The notes: generated by a model not told the origin, from the sequence alone. DNA of 64,000 nt from Hyphomicrobiales bacterium (GCA_900466745.1 UBNE01000004.1:381-64380); one strand, 5' to 3'. Shown: positions 1 to 10,613, counted from the first letter of the stretch. Numbers and translations are program-made.

Positions 1-1
1 C

Positions 2-1021
2 ACCTTCATCGAGACCGGCGGCAAGATCCAGCTCACCAATGTCCGCTTCCGCGACAATGCGCAGCTCATGAACATCTGCCAGCGCATCGTCAGCCAGGTC
101 GGCCGGCGCGTCGACGAGGCTTCGCCGATCTGCGACGCCCGCCTCGCCGACGGCTCCCGCGTCAACGTCATCGCCCCGCCGCTGGCGATCGACGGCCCGG
201 CGCTGACCATCCGCAAGTTCAAGAAGGACAAGCTGACCCTCGACCAGATCACCAAGTTCGGCGCGGTCTCGCCGCCGGGCGCGGAGATCCTGAAGATCAT
301 CGGCAAGGTCCGCTGCAACGTCGTCATCTCCGGCGGCACCGGCTCCGGCAAGACGACGCTGCTCAACTGCCTGACCAACTATATCGAGCATGACGAGCGC
401 ATCATCACCTGCGAGGACGCGGCCGAGCTCCAGCTCCAGCAGCCGCATGTGGTGCGCCTGGAAACCCGCCCGCCCAACCTCGAGGGCACCGGCGCGGTGA
501 CGATGCGCGACCTCGTCAGGAACTGCCTGCGCATGCGCCCCGAGCGCATCATCGTCGGCGAGGTGCGCGGCCCGGAGGCCTTCGACCTGCTCCAGGCGAT
601 GAACACCGGCCATGACGGCTCGATGGGCACGCTGCACGCCAACACCCCGCGCGAATGCCTGAGCCGCATCGAATCGATGATCACCATGGGCGGCTTCTCG
701 CTGCCCTCGAAGACGCTGCGCGAGATGATCTGCTCCTCGGTCGACGTCATCATCCAGGCCCAGCGCATGCGCGACGGCTCGCGCCGCATCACCCACATCA
801 CCGAGGTGATGGGCATGGAAGGCGAGGTCATCATCACCCAGGACCTGATGACCTACGAGGTGCTCGGCGAGGACGCCGCCGGCAAGCTGATCGGCCGGCA
901 CCGCTCCACCGGGGTCGGCCGGCCGCGCTTCTGGGAGCGGGCCCGCTATTTCGGCGAGGAGCAGCGCCTGGCCGCCGCCCTCGACCAGCTCGAACAGGCG
1001 AGCGAGAGCCATGCGGCCTGA
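2..1021 (+). CDS. cpaF: CpaF/TadA-family pilus assembly ATPase (5' partial)
   Basis: This is the secretion ATPase that powers Tad/Flp pilus assembly at the cytoplasmic face of the inner membrane. The frame is open from base 2, so the N-terminus lies outside the window; the first internal ATG is at 68. Counting from that ATG, the Walker A motif GGTGSGKTT is at about residues 89-97, the Walker B segment RIIVGEVRG at 160-168, and the His-box region NTGHDGSMGTLHAN at 179-192. These mark the type II/IV secretion VirB11-like family. tadB begins 27 bp after the stop and tadC follows, the usual cpaF-tadB-tadC order, so an operon is likely. Family assignment is firm; only the upstream extent is unknown. 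Confidence 0.95.
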   Translation, partial: TFIETGGKIQLTNVRFRDNAQLMNICQRIVSQVGRRVDEASPICDARLADGSRVNVIAPPLAIDGPALTIRKFKKDKLTLDQITKFGAVSPPGAEILKIIGKVRCNVVISGGTGSGKTTLLNCLTNYIEHDERIITCEDAAELQLQQPHVVRLETRPPNLEGTGAVTMRDLVRNCLRMRPERIIVGEVRGPEAFDLLQAMNTGHDGSMGTLHANTPRECLSRIESMITMGGFSLPSKTLREMICSSVDVIIQAQRMRDGSRRITHITEVMGMEGEVIITQDLMTYEVLGEDAAGKLIGRHRSTGVGRPRFWERARYFGEEQRLAAALDQLEQASESHAA

Positions 1022-1048
1022 GCGCGCACAGATGCGGAGCGCCCTGCC

Positions 1049-2026
1049 ATGACCGCGAGCACGCTCGCCGTCGCCGCCCTGGCCATGCTCGCCGTCGGCG
1101 GCGTCTTCTACGCCCTGTTCTACCCGGCGCTCAGCGGCGAGAAGCGGGCCGAGAAGCGGCGCAAGGAATTCGCCGCCCCGGCCGCCGTCCGCGGCATCGA
1201 CCGGGAGGCGCAGGCCCGGATGAAGCGCGGCCAGATCGCGCAGAGCCTGAAGGAGATCGAGAGCCGCGAGAACGCGCGCAGCAAGGTCCCGCTCGAAACC
1301 CGCATCGCCCAGGCCGGGCTGAGCTGGACGCGCCGGAAATACCATGTCGTCAGCGCGATCACGGCCGTGGTGCTGGGCCTGATCCTGTTCGTCGCGAGCG
1401 GCAACGCCATTCTCGGCGTCACCGGGCTGTTCGTCGGCGGCTTCGGCCTGCCGGCCTGGTTCCTCAAGCGCAGCCGGGCCAAGCGCCTCAAGAAGTTCGG
1501 CGTCGAATTCCCCAATGCGCTCGACGTGATCGTGCGCGGCATCCGGGCCGGCCTGCCGGTCAGCGACTGCCTGCGGATCATCGCCAGCGAGGCGGCCGAG
1601 CCGGTGCGCGGCGAGTTCCGCCAGATCATCGAGTCGCAGACGCTGGGCCTGCCGCTGGCGGAGGCCTCGGTGAAGCTCTACGAGCGCATGCCCTGCGCCG
1701 AGGCGAATTTCTTCGGCATCGTCATCGCGATCCAGCAGAAGACCGGCGGCAACCTCTCCGAAACGCTCGGCAACCTCTCGCGCGTGCTGCGCGAGCGGCG
1801 CAAGATGCGCGACAAGATCCAGGCCGTGTCGATGGAGGCCAAGGCCTCGGCCGCGATCATCGGGGCGCTGCCGCCCACCGTGATGCTGCTCGTCTATCTG
1901 ACGACGCCGAAATATATCGAGCTGCTCTGGCAGACCCAGAGCGGCAAGCTCGCCCTGGCCGCCAGCGGCGTCTGGATGCTGATCGGCGTGCTGGTGATGC
2001 GCAAGATGATCAACTTCGAGATCTGA
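1049..2026 (+). CDS. tadB: TadB, inner-membrane platform protein of Tad pilus
   Basis: A 325-aa integral membrane protein of the type II secretion F (GspF) domain family. It pairs with TadC to form the platform on which the CpaF ATPase acts. There is an N-terminal hydrophobic segment (about residues 3-25), a central pair of membrane segments (about 103-140), a cytoplasmic T2SSF domain (about 150-275) with the typical PNALDVIVRGIRAGLP region, and a C-terminal membrane pair. It lies between cpaF and tadC, with only 7 bp before tadC, consistent with one transcript. Length is normal for the family. Confidence 0.93.
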   Translation: MTASTLAVAALAMLAVGGVFYALFYPALSGEKRAEKRRKEFAAPAAVRGIDREAQARMKRGQIAQSLKEIESRENARSKVPLETRIAQAGLSWTRRKYHVVSAITAVVLGLILFVASGNAILGVTGLFVGGFGLPAWFLKRSRAKRLKKFGVEFPNALDVIVRGIRAGLPVSDCLRIIASEAAEPVRGEFRQIIESQTLGLPLAEASVKLYERMPCAEANFFGIVIAIQQKTGGNLSETLGNLSRVLRERRKMRDKIQAVSMEAKASAAIIGALPPTVMLLVYLTTPKYIELLWQTQSGKLALAASGVWMLIGVLVMRKMINFEI

Positions 2027-2033
2027 GGCCGCG

Positions 2034-3011
2034 ATGATCACCCTCATCGTCAGCAGGATCACCGACCCGCAATTCCTCCTGGCGCTGCTGGCCGCCGTCG
2101 CGGCGGCGGCCACGGTGCTGACCATCGCGATCCCGCTGACCGAGGGCAGCAGCCTGCAGCGGCGGATGAAGAGCGTCGCCACCGAGCGGGACAAGATCCG
2201 CGCGCGCGAACGCGAGAGGCTGAACCGGCAGGGCGAGCGGGTGAGCCTGCGCCACGAGCCGAAGGCGTTCATGCGGCGCATCGTCGAGCGCTTCAAGCTG
2301 GGCGACTGGCTCGGGACCGAGAACGCCAAGCGGCAGCTCGCCATGGCCGGCTATAGGGGCCCGCAGGCGGAGATCGGCTTCCTGTTCTTCCGGCTCGCGG
2401 TTCCCGTCGGCCTCTTCCTCTTCGCGCTGTTCTACGTCTTCGTCGTCAACGGCTTCGGCCAGTCCTTCATGATCAAGGTCGGCATCGCCATCGCCGCCGC
2501 CTATCTCGGCATCAAGGCCCCGGAGATCTTCCTGTCGAACCAGATCAGCAAGCGCCAGTCCTCGATGCGCCAGGCCTTTCCCGACGCGCTCGACCTGCTG
2601 CTGATCTGCGTCGAATCCGGCATGTCGATCGAGCATGCCTTCCGCAAGGTCTCGACCGAGATCGGCGGCCAGTCCGTGGCGCTGGCGGAGGAGTTCGGGC
2701 TGTGCACGGCGGAGCTCTCCTATCTGGCCGAGCGCAAGGTCGCCTATGAGAACCTCGTGCTGCGGACCGGGCTGGAGGGCGTCAAATCGCTTTCCACGGC
2801 GCTGGTGCAGGCGGAGCGCTACGGCACGCCCATCGGCACCGCCCTCAGGACGCTGGCGCAGGAAAGCCGCGACCAGCGCATGAACGCCGCCGAGAAGAAG
2901 GCCGCGGCGCTGCCGCCGAAGCTCACCGTGCCGATGATCATCTTCTTCCTGCCGGTGCTGTTCGTCATCATCCTGACGCCGGCGCTGATCCAGGTCTTCA
3001 AGTGGAAATAA
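2034..3011 (+). CDS. tadC: TadC, inner-membrane platform protein of Tad pilus
   Basis: A 325-aa second GspF-domain protein of the Tad platform. Hydrophobic segments are at about residues 15-35, 118-165 and at the extreme C-terminus (PMIIFFLPVLFVIILTPAL). The cytoplasmic T2SSF core contains FPDALDLLLICVESGMS. It starts 7 bp after tadB and is the last gene of the + strand tad operon here. A strong bidirectional terminator-like hairpin at 3188-3216 separates it from the convergent tadD. Confidence 0.93.
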   Translation: MITLIVSRITDPQFLLALLAAVAAAATVLTIAIPLTEGSSLQRRMKSVATERDKIRARERERLNRQGERVSLRHEPKAFMRRIVERFKLGDWLGTENAKRQLAMAGYRGPQAEIGFLFFRLAVPVGLFLFALFYVFVVNGFGQSFMIKVGIAIAAAYLGIKAPEIFLSNQISKRQSSMRQAFPDALDLLLICVESGMSIEHAFRKVSTEIGGQSVALAEEFGLCTAELSYLAERKVAYENLVLRTGLEGVKSLSTALVQAERYGTPIGTALRTLAQESRDQRMNAAEKKAAALPPKLTVPMIIFFLPVLFVIILTPALIQVFKWK

Positions 3012-3049
3012 CACCCCGGTGTCTGCTTCCTTTCATGGAGACAGGACAC

Positions 3050-3130
3050 TGTTCCGGGGCTGACCCGGAATCCATCGTCGAACGCGACGCCCATCGCTCG
3101 ATTCCCGATCGGCGCCGCTCGCGCGGCTGA
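3050..3130. repeat. Degenerate intergenic inverted-repeat remnant
   Basis: The tadC-tadD gap starts with a stretch that includes GTTCCGGGGC and a following GACCCGGAATCC. It resembles the arms of the intact repeat at 23522-23664. The arms no longer pair well over their length, so this looks like a decayed copy. Confidence 0.35.
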
Positions 3131-3187
3131 TCCGGAAACGACGGGGCGTTCCCGCATAAAATCAGAGCGCTTCAGGTCCACCGCGGC

Positions 3188-3216
3188 AAAAGGCCGGAAC
3201 CGCGTTCCGGCCTTTT
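3188..3216. terminator. Bidirectional Rho-independent terminator (tadC/tadD)
   Basis: A perfect 13-bp stem (AAAAGGCCGGAAC paired with GTTCCGGCCTTTT) closes on a 3-nt loop (CGC). The A-tract and T-tract at the two ends make it a terminator on either strand. It lies between the convergent tadC and tadD genes, where a shared terminator is expected. Confidence 0.85.
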
Positions 3217-3250
3217 GAATGGGCGATCTGGCGCGGACCGGCAGCGGGCG

Positions 3251-4132
3251 TCAGCCCTGGTCCGGGCCCGGCACGGCTTCGGGCCCCTGCGCCACGGGCT
3301 TCGCCGCCTGCTGCGCCTTCGGCTTGCCCTTGAGCAGATCCCAACTGTTCCGCTGGCTGACGCTGCGCTTGAGATAGGCGATGGTCGCGGCCGCCTCCGC
3401 CGGGCTCTGGTCCTGGCGGGCGATGCCTTCCGCCTCGCCGAAGCGGCCCTGCAGGCCGAGGACCAGCACCAGATTCTGCCGGACGCGCGCATCGGCGCCG
3501 GGAGCCGAGGCCGCCTGGCGCAGGATGCGCTCGGCCTCGGGCAGGTTGCGGGAGAGCGCCAGCGACAGGCCGAAATTGGACATCACCGTCGGCTCGTTCG
3601 GGGCGAGCTTGAGGGCGGCCTGGTAGAGCTGCTGCGCCCGCTCGTGCTCGCCGAGCTGATCGGCGACGGTGCCCTGCGCCGAGAGGATGCGCCAGTCGGG
3701 ACGCTCCGGCGAATGGGCGCGGGAGAGAACCTCGTCGGCCTCGCGCAGGCGGCCGTTATCGGCGAGCGAGCGGCCATAGGCGCCGAGCAATTCGCGGTCG
3801 TCCTGATGGACGAGCACCGCGTTCTGCAGGATGGCCAGCGCCTGGGCGTGCTGCTCGGTCGCGCGCAGGGCCCGCGCATAGAAGAAGGCGGCGTTGCGAT
3901 CCTTCGGATCGGCGTCGTAGCGCTTGCCCCAGCCGTCGCGCTCCGCCTGCCAGTCGGCCGCCGTGCGCGGCTGGGCCGGCTGGCTGCGGCCGATCGAGCC
4001 GGTGATGTCGCCCGGCCCGCCGCGGCTCTGGCAGCCGGCGAGGGCGAGCGCCGCGAGGCAGACGGCGAAGCCGAGGCCGGCACGGCGGCGGCGAAGAACG
4101 GGCTGCGCAGCGGGAGAGGGCGCTATAGACAT
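3251..4132 (-). CDS. tadD: TadD-like TPR lipoprotein
   Basis: A 293-aa predicted lipoprotein with tetratricopeptide repeats, like the TadD pilotin/assembly factor of Tad pili. I chose the ATG at 4132 because it gives an N-terminal arginine-rich stretch, a hydrophobic segment and the lipobox LALAGC. Open frame continues upstream but codes for non-signal sequence. TPR-like helices run from about residue 75 to 240 (for example AFFYARALRATEQHAQALAI and QLYQAALKLAPNEP). It faces the tad operon tail to tail. The C-terminus is a low-complexity K/A/Q/P tail. Confidence 0.82.
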   Translation of the reverse strand: MSIAPSPAAQPVLRRRRAGLGFAVCLAALALAGCQSRGGPGDITGSIGRSQPAQPRTAADWQAERDGWGKRYDADPKDRNAAFFYARALRATEQHAQALAILQNAVLVHQDDRELLGAYGRSLADNGRLREADEVLSRAHSPERPDWRILSAQGTVADQLGEHERAQQLYQAALKLAPNEPTVMSNFGLSLALSRNLPEAERILRQAASAPGADARVRQNLVLVLGLQGRFGEAEGIARQDQSPAEAAATIAYLKRSVSQRNSWDLLKGKPKAQQAAKPVAQGPEAVPGPDQG

Positions 4133-4253
4133 GGGCCGGATCGCCTCGCGGGCTATCGTCTGATGGTTCGTCTGGTCGCCCCGGTGATAAAGCGTTAACC
4201 CTAATGCATTCTTAACCGGCGCCTTCCTGCCACCGCCAACCCGGTCCCGTTCC

Positions 4254-5633
<1,380 letters not shown>

Positions 5634-5654
5634 GGCTGATCGGCGAAGGCGATT

Positions 5655-5672
5655 GCGCCGGCGCGCCGGCGC
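5655..5672. repeat. 18-bp perfect palindrome
   Basis: GCGCCGGCGCGCCGGCGC is its own reverse complement and lies 22 bp after the stop of the M17 peptidase gene. It could form a G+C hairpin, but no T-tract follows, so I do not call it an intrinsic terminator. Confidence 0.45.
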
Positions 5673-5680
5673 GATAATGA

Positions 5681-5692
5681 TACGGACCCGTA
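5681..5692. promoter_or_regulatory. Possible MarR operator palindrome
   Basis: TACGG-AC-CCGTA is a perfect 12-bp dyad 22 bp upstream of the MarR-like gene start. MarR proteins often bind such dyads in their own promoters. This is position and symmetry only. Confidence 0.35.
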
Positions 5693-5713
5693 ACGATCGG
5701 GAAGCTCATCCGT

Positions 5714-6067
5714 ATGCCCTTGGAGATCCGGCCCTCGCAGGCCCTCAGGCTGTGGCGGCAGGTGCATCTCGATCTGGTGCGGGACGGCGAGCCGGACCTT
5801 TCGGCCCGCCAGACCGCGATCCTGCTCACCGTCTATCTCGAATTGCCGCCGCATACGGTGCGCGGGCTGGCGCAACAGCTCGGCGTGACCAAGCCGGTGA
5901 TCACCCGCGCGCTCGACACGCTCGGCAAGCTCGGCCTGCTCACCCGCAAGCGCGACGAGGCGGACCGGCGCAACGTCGTGATCCAGCGCACCGTGGCCGG
6001 GGCGCTTGCCGTGGAACGGCTCGGCGACCTCGTCACCGAGCATGCGAAGGAGATCGGGGCCGGCTGA
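5714..6067 (+). CDS. MarR-like winged-helix transcriptional regulator
   Basis: A compact 117-aa protein with a winged-helix DNA-binding domain: helix-turn-helix at about residues 50-70 (TVRGLAQQLGVTKPVITRALD) followed by the wing with RKRDEADRRN, typical of MarR-type regulators. It is shorter than usual MarR proteins (about 140-160 aa) and lacks much of the dimerisation helices. A dyad just upstream may be its operator. It lies between the M17 peptidase and NlpC/P60 genes in the same orientation, so it may control one of them (inference). Confidence 0.75.
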   Translation: MPLEIRPSQALRLWRQVHLDLVRDGEPDLSARQTAILLTVYLELPPHTVRGLAQQLGVTKPVITRALDTLGKLGLLTRKRDEADRRNVVIQRTVAGALAVERLGDLVTEHAKEIGAG

Positions 6068-6074
6068 CGCCCTC

Positions 6075-6170
6075 CGTCATTGCCCGCGCAGCGAAGCAAT
6101 CCCGGAGCCTGGGTGGGCCGGTCAGCCCAGTCCGCCGGGATTGCTCGTCGCCACGCTCCTCGCAATGACG
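6075..6170. repeat. Intergenic inverted repeat, family B (CGTCATTGC type)
   Basis: The element opens with CGTCATTGCCCGCGCAGCG and closes with the inverted CTCCTCGCAATGACG, with an inner GCAATCCCGG/CCGGGATTGC pair. This about 96-bp imperfect palindrome starts 7 bp after the stop of the MarR-like gene. It could fold into a long hairpin in RNA. Only one copy of this family is seen here. Confidence 0.7.
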
Positions 6171-6199
6171 ATTTCATCGAACCTCTCTAGATTGCCGCC

Positions 6200-7057
6200 A
6201 TGACCGCGATTCCCGACCGCCGCATCACGCCTTTCCGTGCCGATCTCGCCGCCGGCCATCTGCGCGGGCAGGTCGAGGCGCCGGCCTTCGCCGAGCCGCG
6301 GCCGATGCGCGTCGTCGCGCCTTCGGCGCCGCTGCGGCGCGAGCCGCGTCCCGACGCGCCGCTCGACACGGAAGCGCTCGCGGGCGAGCTGGTGCAGGTC
6401 TATGAGCGGCATGAGGGCTGGGCCTGGGGCCAGCTCGCCGGCGACGGCTATGTCGGCTATCTGCCGGACGAGGCCCTGCGGCCCGACGCGCCGGCGCCGA
6501 CGCATCGCGTCAGCGCGCTGCGCACCTTCATCTATCCCGGCGCCTCGATCAAATTGCCGCCGCTCGCGGCCCTCTCGCTCGCGGCCGGCGTCACCGTCGC
6601 GGAGGAGACCCGCGAATTCGCCCTCCTCGCCGATGGCGGCCACGTCTTCCTGAAGCACCTCGCCCCGCCCGACCGCTTCGCGCCCGATTTCGTCGCGGTG
6701 GCCGAGGGCTTTCGCGGCGTGCCCTATCTCTGGGGCGGCAAGACCAGCCTCGGCCTCGACTGCTCGGGGCTGACGCAGCTCGCGCTGGCGGCGGCCGGCA
6801 TCGCCGCGCCGCGCGATTCCGACATGCAGGAGGCCGCGCTCGGCACGGCCGTGCCCTTCGACGACAGCCTCTCCGGCCTGAAGCGCGGCGACCTCGTCTT
6901 CTGGAAGGGCCATGTCGGGATCCTGACCGACCCGGACACGCTGCTCCATGCCAACGGCTACACCATGACCGTGTTCAGCGAGCCCTTGCGCGAGGCGCGC
7001 GACCGCATCCTGGCCAAGAGCTTCGGCGCCATCACCAATATCAAGCGGCTGGCGTAG
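6200..7057 (+). CDS. NlpC/P60 family cell-wall peptidase with SH3-like domains
   Basis: A 285-aa member of the C40 peptidase family, which cleaves peptide bonds in peptidoglycan stem peptides. The N-terminal half (about residues 30-150) has bacterial-SH3-like beta segments (LVQVYERHEGWAWGQL, GYVGYLPDEAL). The C-terminal catalytic domain has Cys188 in LDCSGL, His238 in GHVGI and a third polar residue near His250. No signal peptide is visible, so it may act in the cytoplasm on recycled muropeptides. The ATG at 6200 follows repeat family B. Neighbouring M17 aminopeptidase supports a peptide-recycling role (inference). Confidence 0.88.
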   Translation: MTAIPDRRITPFRADLAAGHLRGQVEAPAFAEPRPMRVVAPSAPLRREPRPDAPLDTEALAGELVQVYERHEGWAWGQLAGDGYVGYLPDEALRPDAPAPTHRVSALRTFIYPGASIKLPPLAALSLAAGVTVAEETREFALLADGGHVFLKHLAPPDRFAPDFVAVAEGFRGVPYLWGGKTSLGLDCSGLTQLALAAAGIAAPRDSDMQEAALGTAVPFDDSLSGLKRGDLVFWKGHVGILTDPDTLLHANGYTMTVFSEPLREARDRILAKSFGAITNIKRLA

Positions 7058-7088
7058 CAGCTCACTGATTTTCTACGGAAAAAACGCC

Positions 7089-7184
7089 GTCATCCCGGGC
7101 TTGACCCGGGATCCATGCCTGAGCCCTTCCGATAAAGGTTCAGGCATGGATCCCGGATCTCCGCTTCGCTGCGTCCGGGACGAC
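7089..7184. repeat. Intergenic inverted repeat, family A (GTCATCCCGG type)
   Basis: The outer arms are GTCATCCCGG and the inverted CCGGGACGAC. An inner arm, GGGATCCATGCCTGA, pairs perfectly over 15 bp with TCAGGCATGGATCCC. It lies in the convergent gap between the NlpC/P60 gene and ubiB, where it could act as a bidirectional terminator. Related copies are at 10626-10735, 15516-15596 and, decayed, at 11641-11712. Confidence 0.85.
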
Positions 7185-7230
7185 CCGCCTTCAAAAAGAT
7201 CCGTTCCCGCCACAGCAAGGAACAGGACCA

Positions 7231-8790
7231 TCATCCACCGAGGACGCCGTAGGCGATCAGCCCGGCGATGAGCCAGAGCGCGACCGTGCCCCAGCGGTTG
7301 CGCCGCGCCTCGGCCCGGCCGATCGCGGCGACGCTGCGCTCGTCGAGGGCGAAGCCGTGGCGGGAAGCCTCCTCGAGCTGGCCGAGCACCCGCTCGGCCC
7401 GGCCGACCGTCTCCGGCAGGGTCGCGAGCGAGCCGATGAGCGAGCGGGCGCCGCGCCCGGCCTCCTCCAGCCGGCCGATCGGCCCGAGATGATGGGTGAT
7501 CCAGCCGCGCACCACCGGATCGGCCGTGCCCCACATGTCGAGATGCGGGTCGAGGGTGCGCGCCACGCCCTCGACCACCACCATGGTCTTCTGCAGCATG
7601 ACGAGCTCGGTGCGCGTCGCCATGTCGAACATGCCGGTGATCTCGAAGAGCAGGGTCAGCACCTTGGCCATCGAGATCTGGTCGGCGCGCTTGTCGTGGA
7701 TCGGCTCGCCGACGGCGCGGATCGCCTGGGCGAAGTCCTCGACGTCGTGATGGGCCGGGACATAGCCGGCCTCGAAATGCACCTGCGCCACGCGGCGGTA
7801 ATCGCGGGTGATGAAGCCGAGCAGGATCTCGGCGAGGAAGCGCCGCTCCTTCAGGCCGAGCCGGCCCATGATGCCGCCATCGACCGCGACGAGCCGGCCC
7901 TGCGCATCGACGAAGAGGTTCCCCGGATGCATGTCGGCATGGAAGAAGCCGTCGCGGATGGCGTGCTTCAGGAAGGACTGGATGATCGTGCGGGCCAGCG
8001 CCGGCAGGTCGTGGCCGGCGGCGCGCAGGCCCTCGACATCGGAGAGGCGCACGCCGTCGATCCACTCGTCGACCAGCATCTCGCGGGCGGTGAGCTGCCA
8101 GTCCGGCTCCGGCACCCGGAAATCGGGATCGTCCTTGGTGTTCTCGGCGAATTCGGAAAGGGCGGCCGCCTCCAGCCGCAGATCCATCTCCATCGCGACC
8201 GAGCGCGCCAGCGTCTCGACCACGCCGGTGAAGCGCAGGCGCCGCGCCTCGGCCGAGCGCATCTCCGCCATCTCGGCGCCGAAGCGCATCGCGGCGAGGT
8301 CGCGGTTGAAGCGGTCGCGGATGCCGGGGCGCAGGATCTTGACCGCGACCTCGCGGCCGTCCTTGAGGCGGGCGCGGTGCACCTGGGCGATCGAGGCGGC
8401 GGCGACCGGCTCGCTGAATTCGACGAAGATCTCGTCCAGCTTCCCGCCATGCGCCGCCTCGACGATGGCGCGCGCTTCCGCCATCGGGAAGGCCGGCATC
8501 CGGTCCTGAAGCGCCGAGAGGTCCTGCGCGATCTTCATGCCGACGACGTCGGGCCGCGTCGCCAGGAACTGGCCGAACTTGACATAGGACGGGCCGAGCC
8601 GCGTCAGCGCCGCCGCAAGCCGCGTCGCCGAGGAGCCTGCCCCGCGCCGCTCGATCAAGCGGCCGAGCCGGATCAGCCCGCGCGCCAGCGGCGGCAGCAC
8701 CGAGGGGTCGACGAGCGCGAGCGCGCCCTCGCGCGCCAGCACGAAGCCGACGCGCGCGCCGCGGGCGAGGTGGAAGAGCGAGGAGATCAT
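7231..8790 (-). CDS. ubiB: UbiB, ABC1/ADCK-family ubiquinone biosynthesis protein
   Basis: A 519-aa atypical protein-kinase-like ATPase needed for ubiquinone biosynthesis. Visible family motifs are KFGQF (residues 71-75, the KxGQ signature), the alanine-rich loop in AAASIAQVHRA, the FFHADMHPGN catalytic-loop segment, and VDGGIMGRL at the metal-binding position. A C-terminal hydrophobic segment (VALWLIAGLIAYGVLGG) anchors it in the inner membrane. It is 19 bp downstream of ubiE on the same strand, so the two are probably co-transcribed, as in many alphaproteobacteria. Confidence 0.95.
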   Translation of the reverse strand: MISSLFHLARGARVGFVLAREGALALVDPSVLPPLARGLIRLGRLIERRGAGSSATRLAAALTRLGPSYVKFGQFLATRPDVVGMKIAQDLSALQDRMPAFPMAEARAIVEAAHGGKLDEIFVEFSEPVAAASIAQVHRARLKDGREVAVKILRPGIRDRFNRDLAAMRFGAEMAEMRSAEARRLRFTGVVETLARSVAMEMDLRLEAAALSEFAENTKDDPDFRVPEPDWQLTAREMLVDEWIDGVRLSDVEGLRAAGHDLPALARTIIQSFLKHAIRDGFFHADMHPGNLFVDAQGRLVAVDGGIMGRLGLKERRFLAEILLGFITRDYRRVAQVHFEAGYVPAHHDVEDFAQAIRAVGEPIHDKRADQISMAKVLTLLFEITGMFDMATRTELVMLQKTMVVVEGVARTLDPHLDMWGTADPVVRGWITHHLGPIGRLEEAGRGARSLIGSLATLPETVGRAERVLGQLEEASRHGFALDERSVAAIGRAEARRNRWGTVALWLIAGLIAYGVLGG

Positions 8791-8809
8791 CGTCCGGCCG
8801 TTCGGCGCA

Positions 8810-9571
8810 TCACAGCTTCCAGCCGGAATGCAGCGCCACGACGCCGCCGGTCATGGCTGTGAACTTCGCCCGGCGGAAGCCGGCATCCTCGATCATCCCG
8901 GCGAAGGCCTGCGGCTTCGGGAATTTGCGGATCGATTCGACCAGATACCGGTAGGGCTCGGCCTCGCCCGTCACCATCCGCCCCATCGGCGGGATGACCC
9001 TGAAGGAATAGGTCTCGTAGATCTTGTCGAGCAGCGGCACGTCGACATGGCTGAATTCGAGGCAGAGGAAGCGCCCGCCGCGCTTCAGCACGCGAAAAGC
9101 CTCGGCCAGCGCCTTGTCGATGCGCGGCACGTTCCGGATGCCGAAGGCGATGGTGTAGCAGTCGAAATGGTTGTCGGGCAGGCCGAGTTCCTCGGCATTG
9201 CCCTGGACGAAGCGGATGCGGTCGTCGTCGGGAAAGCGCTTCTCGGCGCGTTCGCGCCCGACGCGCAGCATGTCCGCGTTGATGTCGAGCACGGTGACGT
9301 CGGTCAGCGGGCCGCCGGCTTCCAGCACGGCGAAGGCGACGTCGCCGGTGCCGCCGGCCACGTCGAGATGATGGAAGGTCCGGTCCTTCGGCGGGTTGAT
9401 CGCCGTCAGCAGCGCGCTCTTCCAGGCCCGGTGCAGGCCGCCCGACATCAGGTCGTTCATCAGGTCGTAGCGGTTGGCGACCTTGTGGAAGACATCGTCG
9501 ACCTTGGCCTGCTTCTCGGCGAGCCTCACGGTCTCGAAGCCGAAATGGGTGGTGTCGGAGGCTGCTGTCAC
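8810..9571 (-). CDS. ubiE: UbiE, ubiquinone/menaquinone C-methyltransferase
   Basis: A 253-aa SAM-dependent methyltransferase that C-methylates the benzoquinol ring in ubiquinone (and menaquinone) synthesis. The SAM-binding motif [12 protein letters not shown], the family segment [21 protein letters not shown] and FGIRNVPR are all present. I chose the GTG at 9571, just before [12 protein letters not shown], because upstream frame is not UbiE-like and this gives the usual family length. It lies directly upstream of ubiB and is divergent from mutM across about 154 bp. Confidence 0.93.
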   Translation of the reverse strand: MTAASDTTHFGFETVRLAEKQAKVDDVFHKVANRYDLMNDLMSGGLHRAWKSALLTAINPPKDRTFHHLDVAGGTGDVAFAVLEAGGPLTDVTVLDINADMLRVGRERAEKRFPDDDRIRFVQGNAEELGLPDNHFDCYTIAFGIRNVPRIDKALAEAFRVLKRGGRFLCLEFSHVDVPLLDKIYETYSFRVIPPMGRMVTGEAEPYRYLVESIRKFPKPQAFAGMIEDAGFRRAKFTAMTGGVVALHSGWKL

Positions 9572-9612
9572 GATCAGGCGGACCTTGTGTTTGGCTCTCG
9601 CTGCGCGCCGGC

Positions 9613-9651
9613 TTCTCCGAAAACCGGATTCCACTTTCCGGGCCGACGGCG
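9613..9651. repeat. Short repeat with CGGATTCCACTTT core (copy 1)
   Basis: This element shares the core CGGATTCCACTTT and flanking CCGA with a second copy at 18256-18294. Here it lies between the divergent ubiE and mutM starts, about 75 bp upstream of mutM. The arms around the core are partly inverted (GAAAA/TTTCC). Confidence 0.55.
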
Positions 9652-9725
9652 TAAGGCGATCAATAGCCAAAGGCGGCGGGCTTGTCGCGGCCCGTCTCGA
9701 CGCAGGCTTGACGAGAGACAGCAGG

Positions 9726-10613
9726 ATGCCCGAACTCCCCGAGGTCGAAACCGTCCGGCGCGGGCTGGAGCCCGCCATGGCGGGCGAGCGCTTCGCCCGC
9801 GTCGCACTGCGCCGGCCCGACCTGCGCTTCCCCCTGCCGGAGCGGTTTTCCGAGCGCCTGACCGGACGGCGGGTCGAGGCGCTGTCGCGGCGGGCGAAAT
9901 ACCTGATCGCCGATCTCGACGACGGCAACGCCCTCGTCATGCATCTGGGCATGAGCGGGCGCTTCATCGTCGAGGCGCCCGGCACGCCCCCGAGCGAGCC
10001 CGGCGCCTATTACAACGCGATCGGCCGGCACCTGATCCACGATCACGTCGTGTTCGAGATGGGGACGGGCGCGCGCGTCACCTATAACGACGTGCGCCGC
10101 TTCGGCTTTATGGACATTCTGCCGCGCAACGAGCTCGAGACCTGCAGACACTTCGCGGGCATGGGCATCGAGCCGCTCGGCAACGAATTGTCCGGCGAGA
10201 CGCTGGCGAAGCTGTTTTCGGGCAAGGTCGCGCCCTTGAAGGCCGCGCTGCTCGACCAGCGGCTCGTGGCGGGCCTGGGCAACATCTATGTCTGCGAGGC
10301 GCTGTTCCGGGCCGGGCTGCATCCGGAAGCCGAGGCCGGCAGCATCGCGACCCCGACCGGCCGGCCGCGCGACAAGGCGCATGAGCTCGCCCGCATCATC
10401 CGTGAGGTGCTGGAGGAGGCTGTCGCAGCCGGCGGCTCGACGCTGCGCGACTTCGCCCATGCCGACGGCTCGCTCGGCTATTTCCAGCACCGCTTCAAGG
10501 TCTATGATCGCGAGGGCGAGGCTTGCGTCACGCCGGGTTGCGGGAAGCTGGTGAAGCGGCTGGTGCAGTCGGGACGCTCGACGTTTTATTGCGAGAGCTG
10601 CCAGAGGCGATAG
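9726..10613 (+). CDS. mutM: MutM, formamidopyrimidine-DNA glycosylase
   Basis: A 295-aa bifunctional DNA glycosylase/AP lyase that removes 8-oxoguanine and other oxidised purines. The ATG at 9726 gives the diagnostic N-terminus [16 protein letters not shown], where Pro2 is the catalytic nucleophile and Glu3 the acid. The helix-two-turn-helix segment [14 protein letters not shown] is present. A C-terminal zinc finger (CVTPGC ... YCESC) completes the protein. Open frame extends upstream to 9474 but would place the catalytic proline inside the chain, so it is not used. Confidence 0.96.
   Translation: MPELPEVETVRRGLEPAMAGERFARVALRRPDLRFPLPERFSERLTGRRVEALSRRAKYLIADLDDGNALVMHLGMSGRFIVEAPGTPPSEPGAYYNAIGRHLIHDHVVFEMGTGARVTYNDVRRFGFMDILPRNELETCRHFAGMGIEPLGNELSGETLAKLFSGKVAPLKAALLDQRLVAGLGNIYVCEALFRAGLHPEAEAGSIATPTGRPRDKAHELARIIREVLEEAVAAGGSTLRDFAHADGSLGYFQHRFKVYDREGEACVTPGCGKLVKRLVQSGRSTFYCESCQRR

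Noticed and set aside
4195-4217. Two TTAACC half-sites upstream of the M17 peptidase, resembling a CtrA box
   Set aside because: The spacing (17 bp start to start) does not fit the TTAA-N7-TTAA consensus, so CtrA control is not supported.
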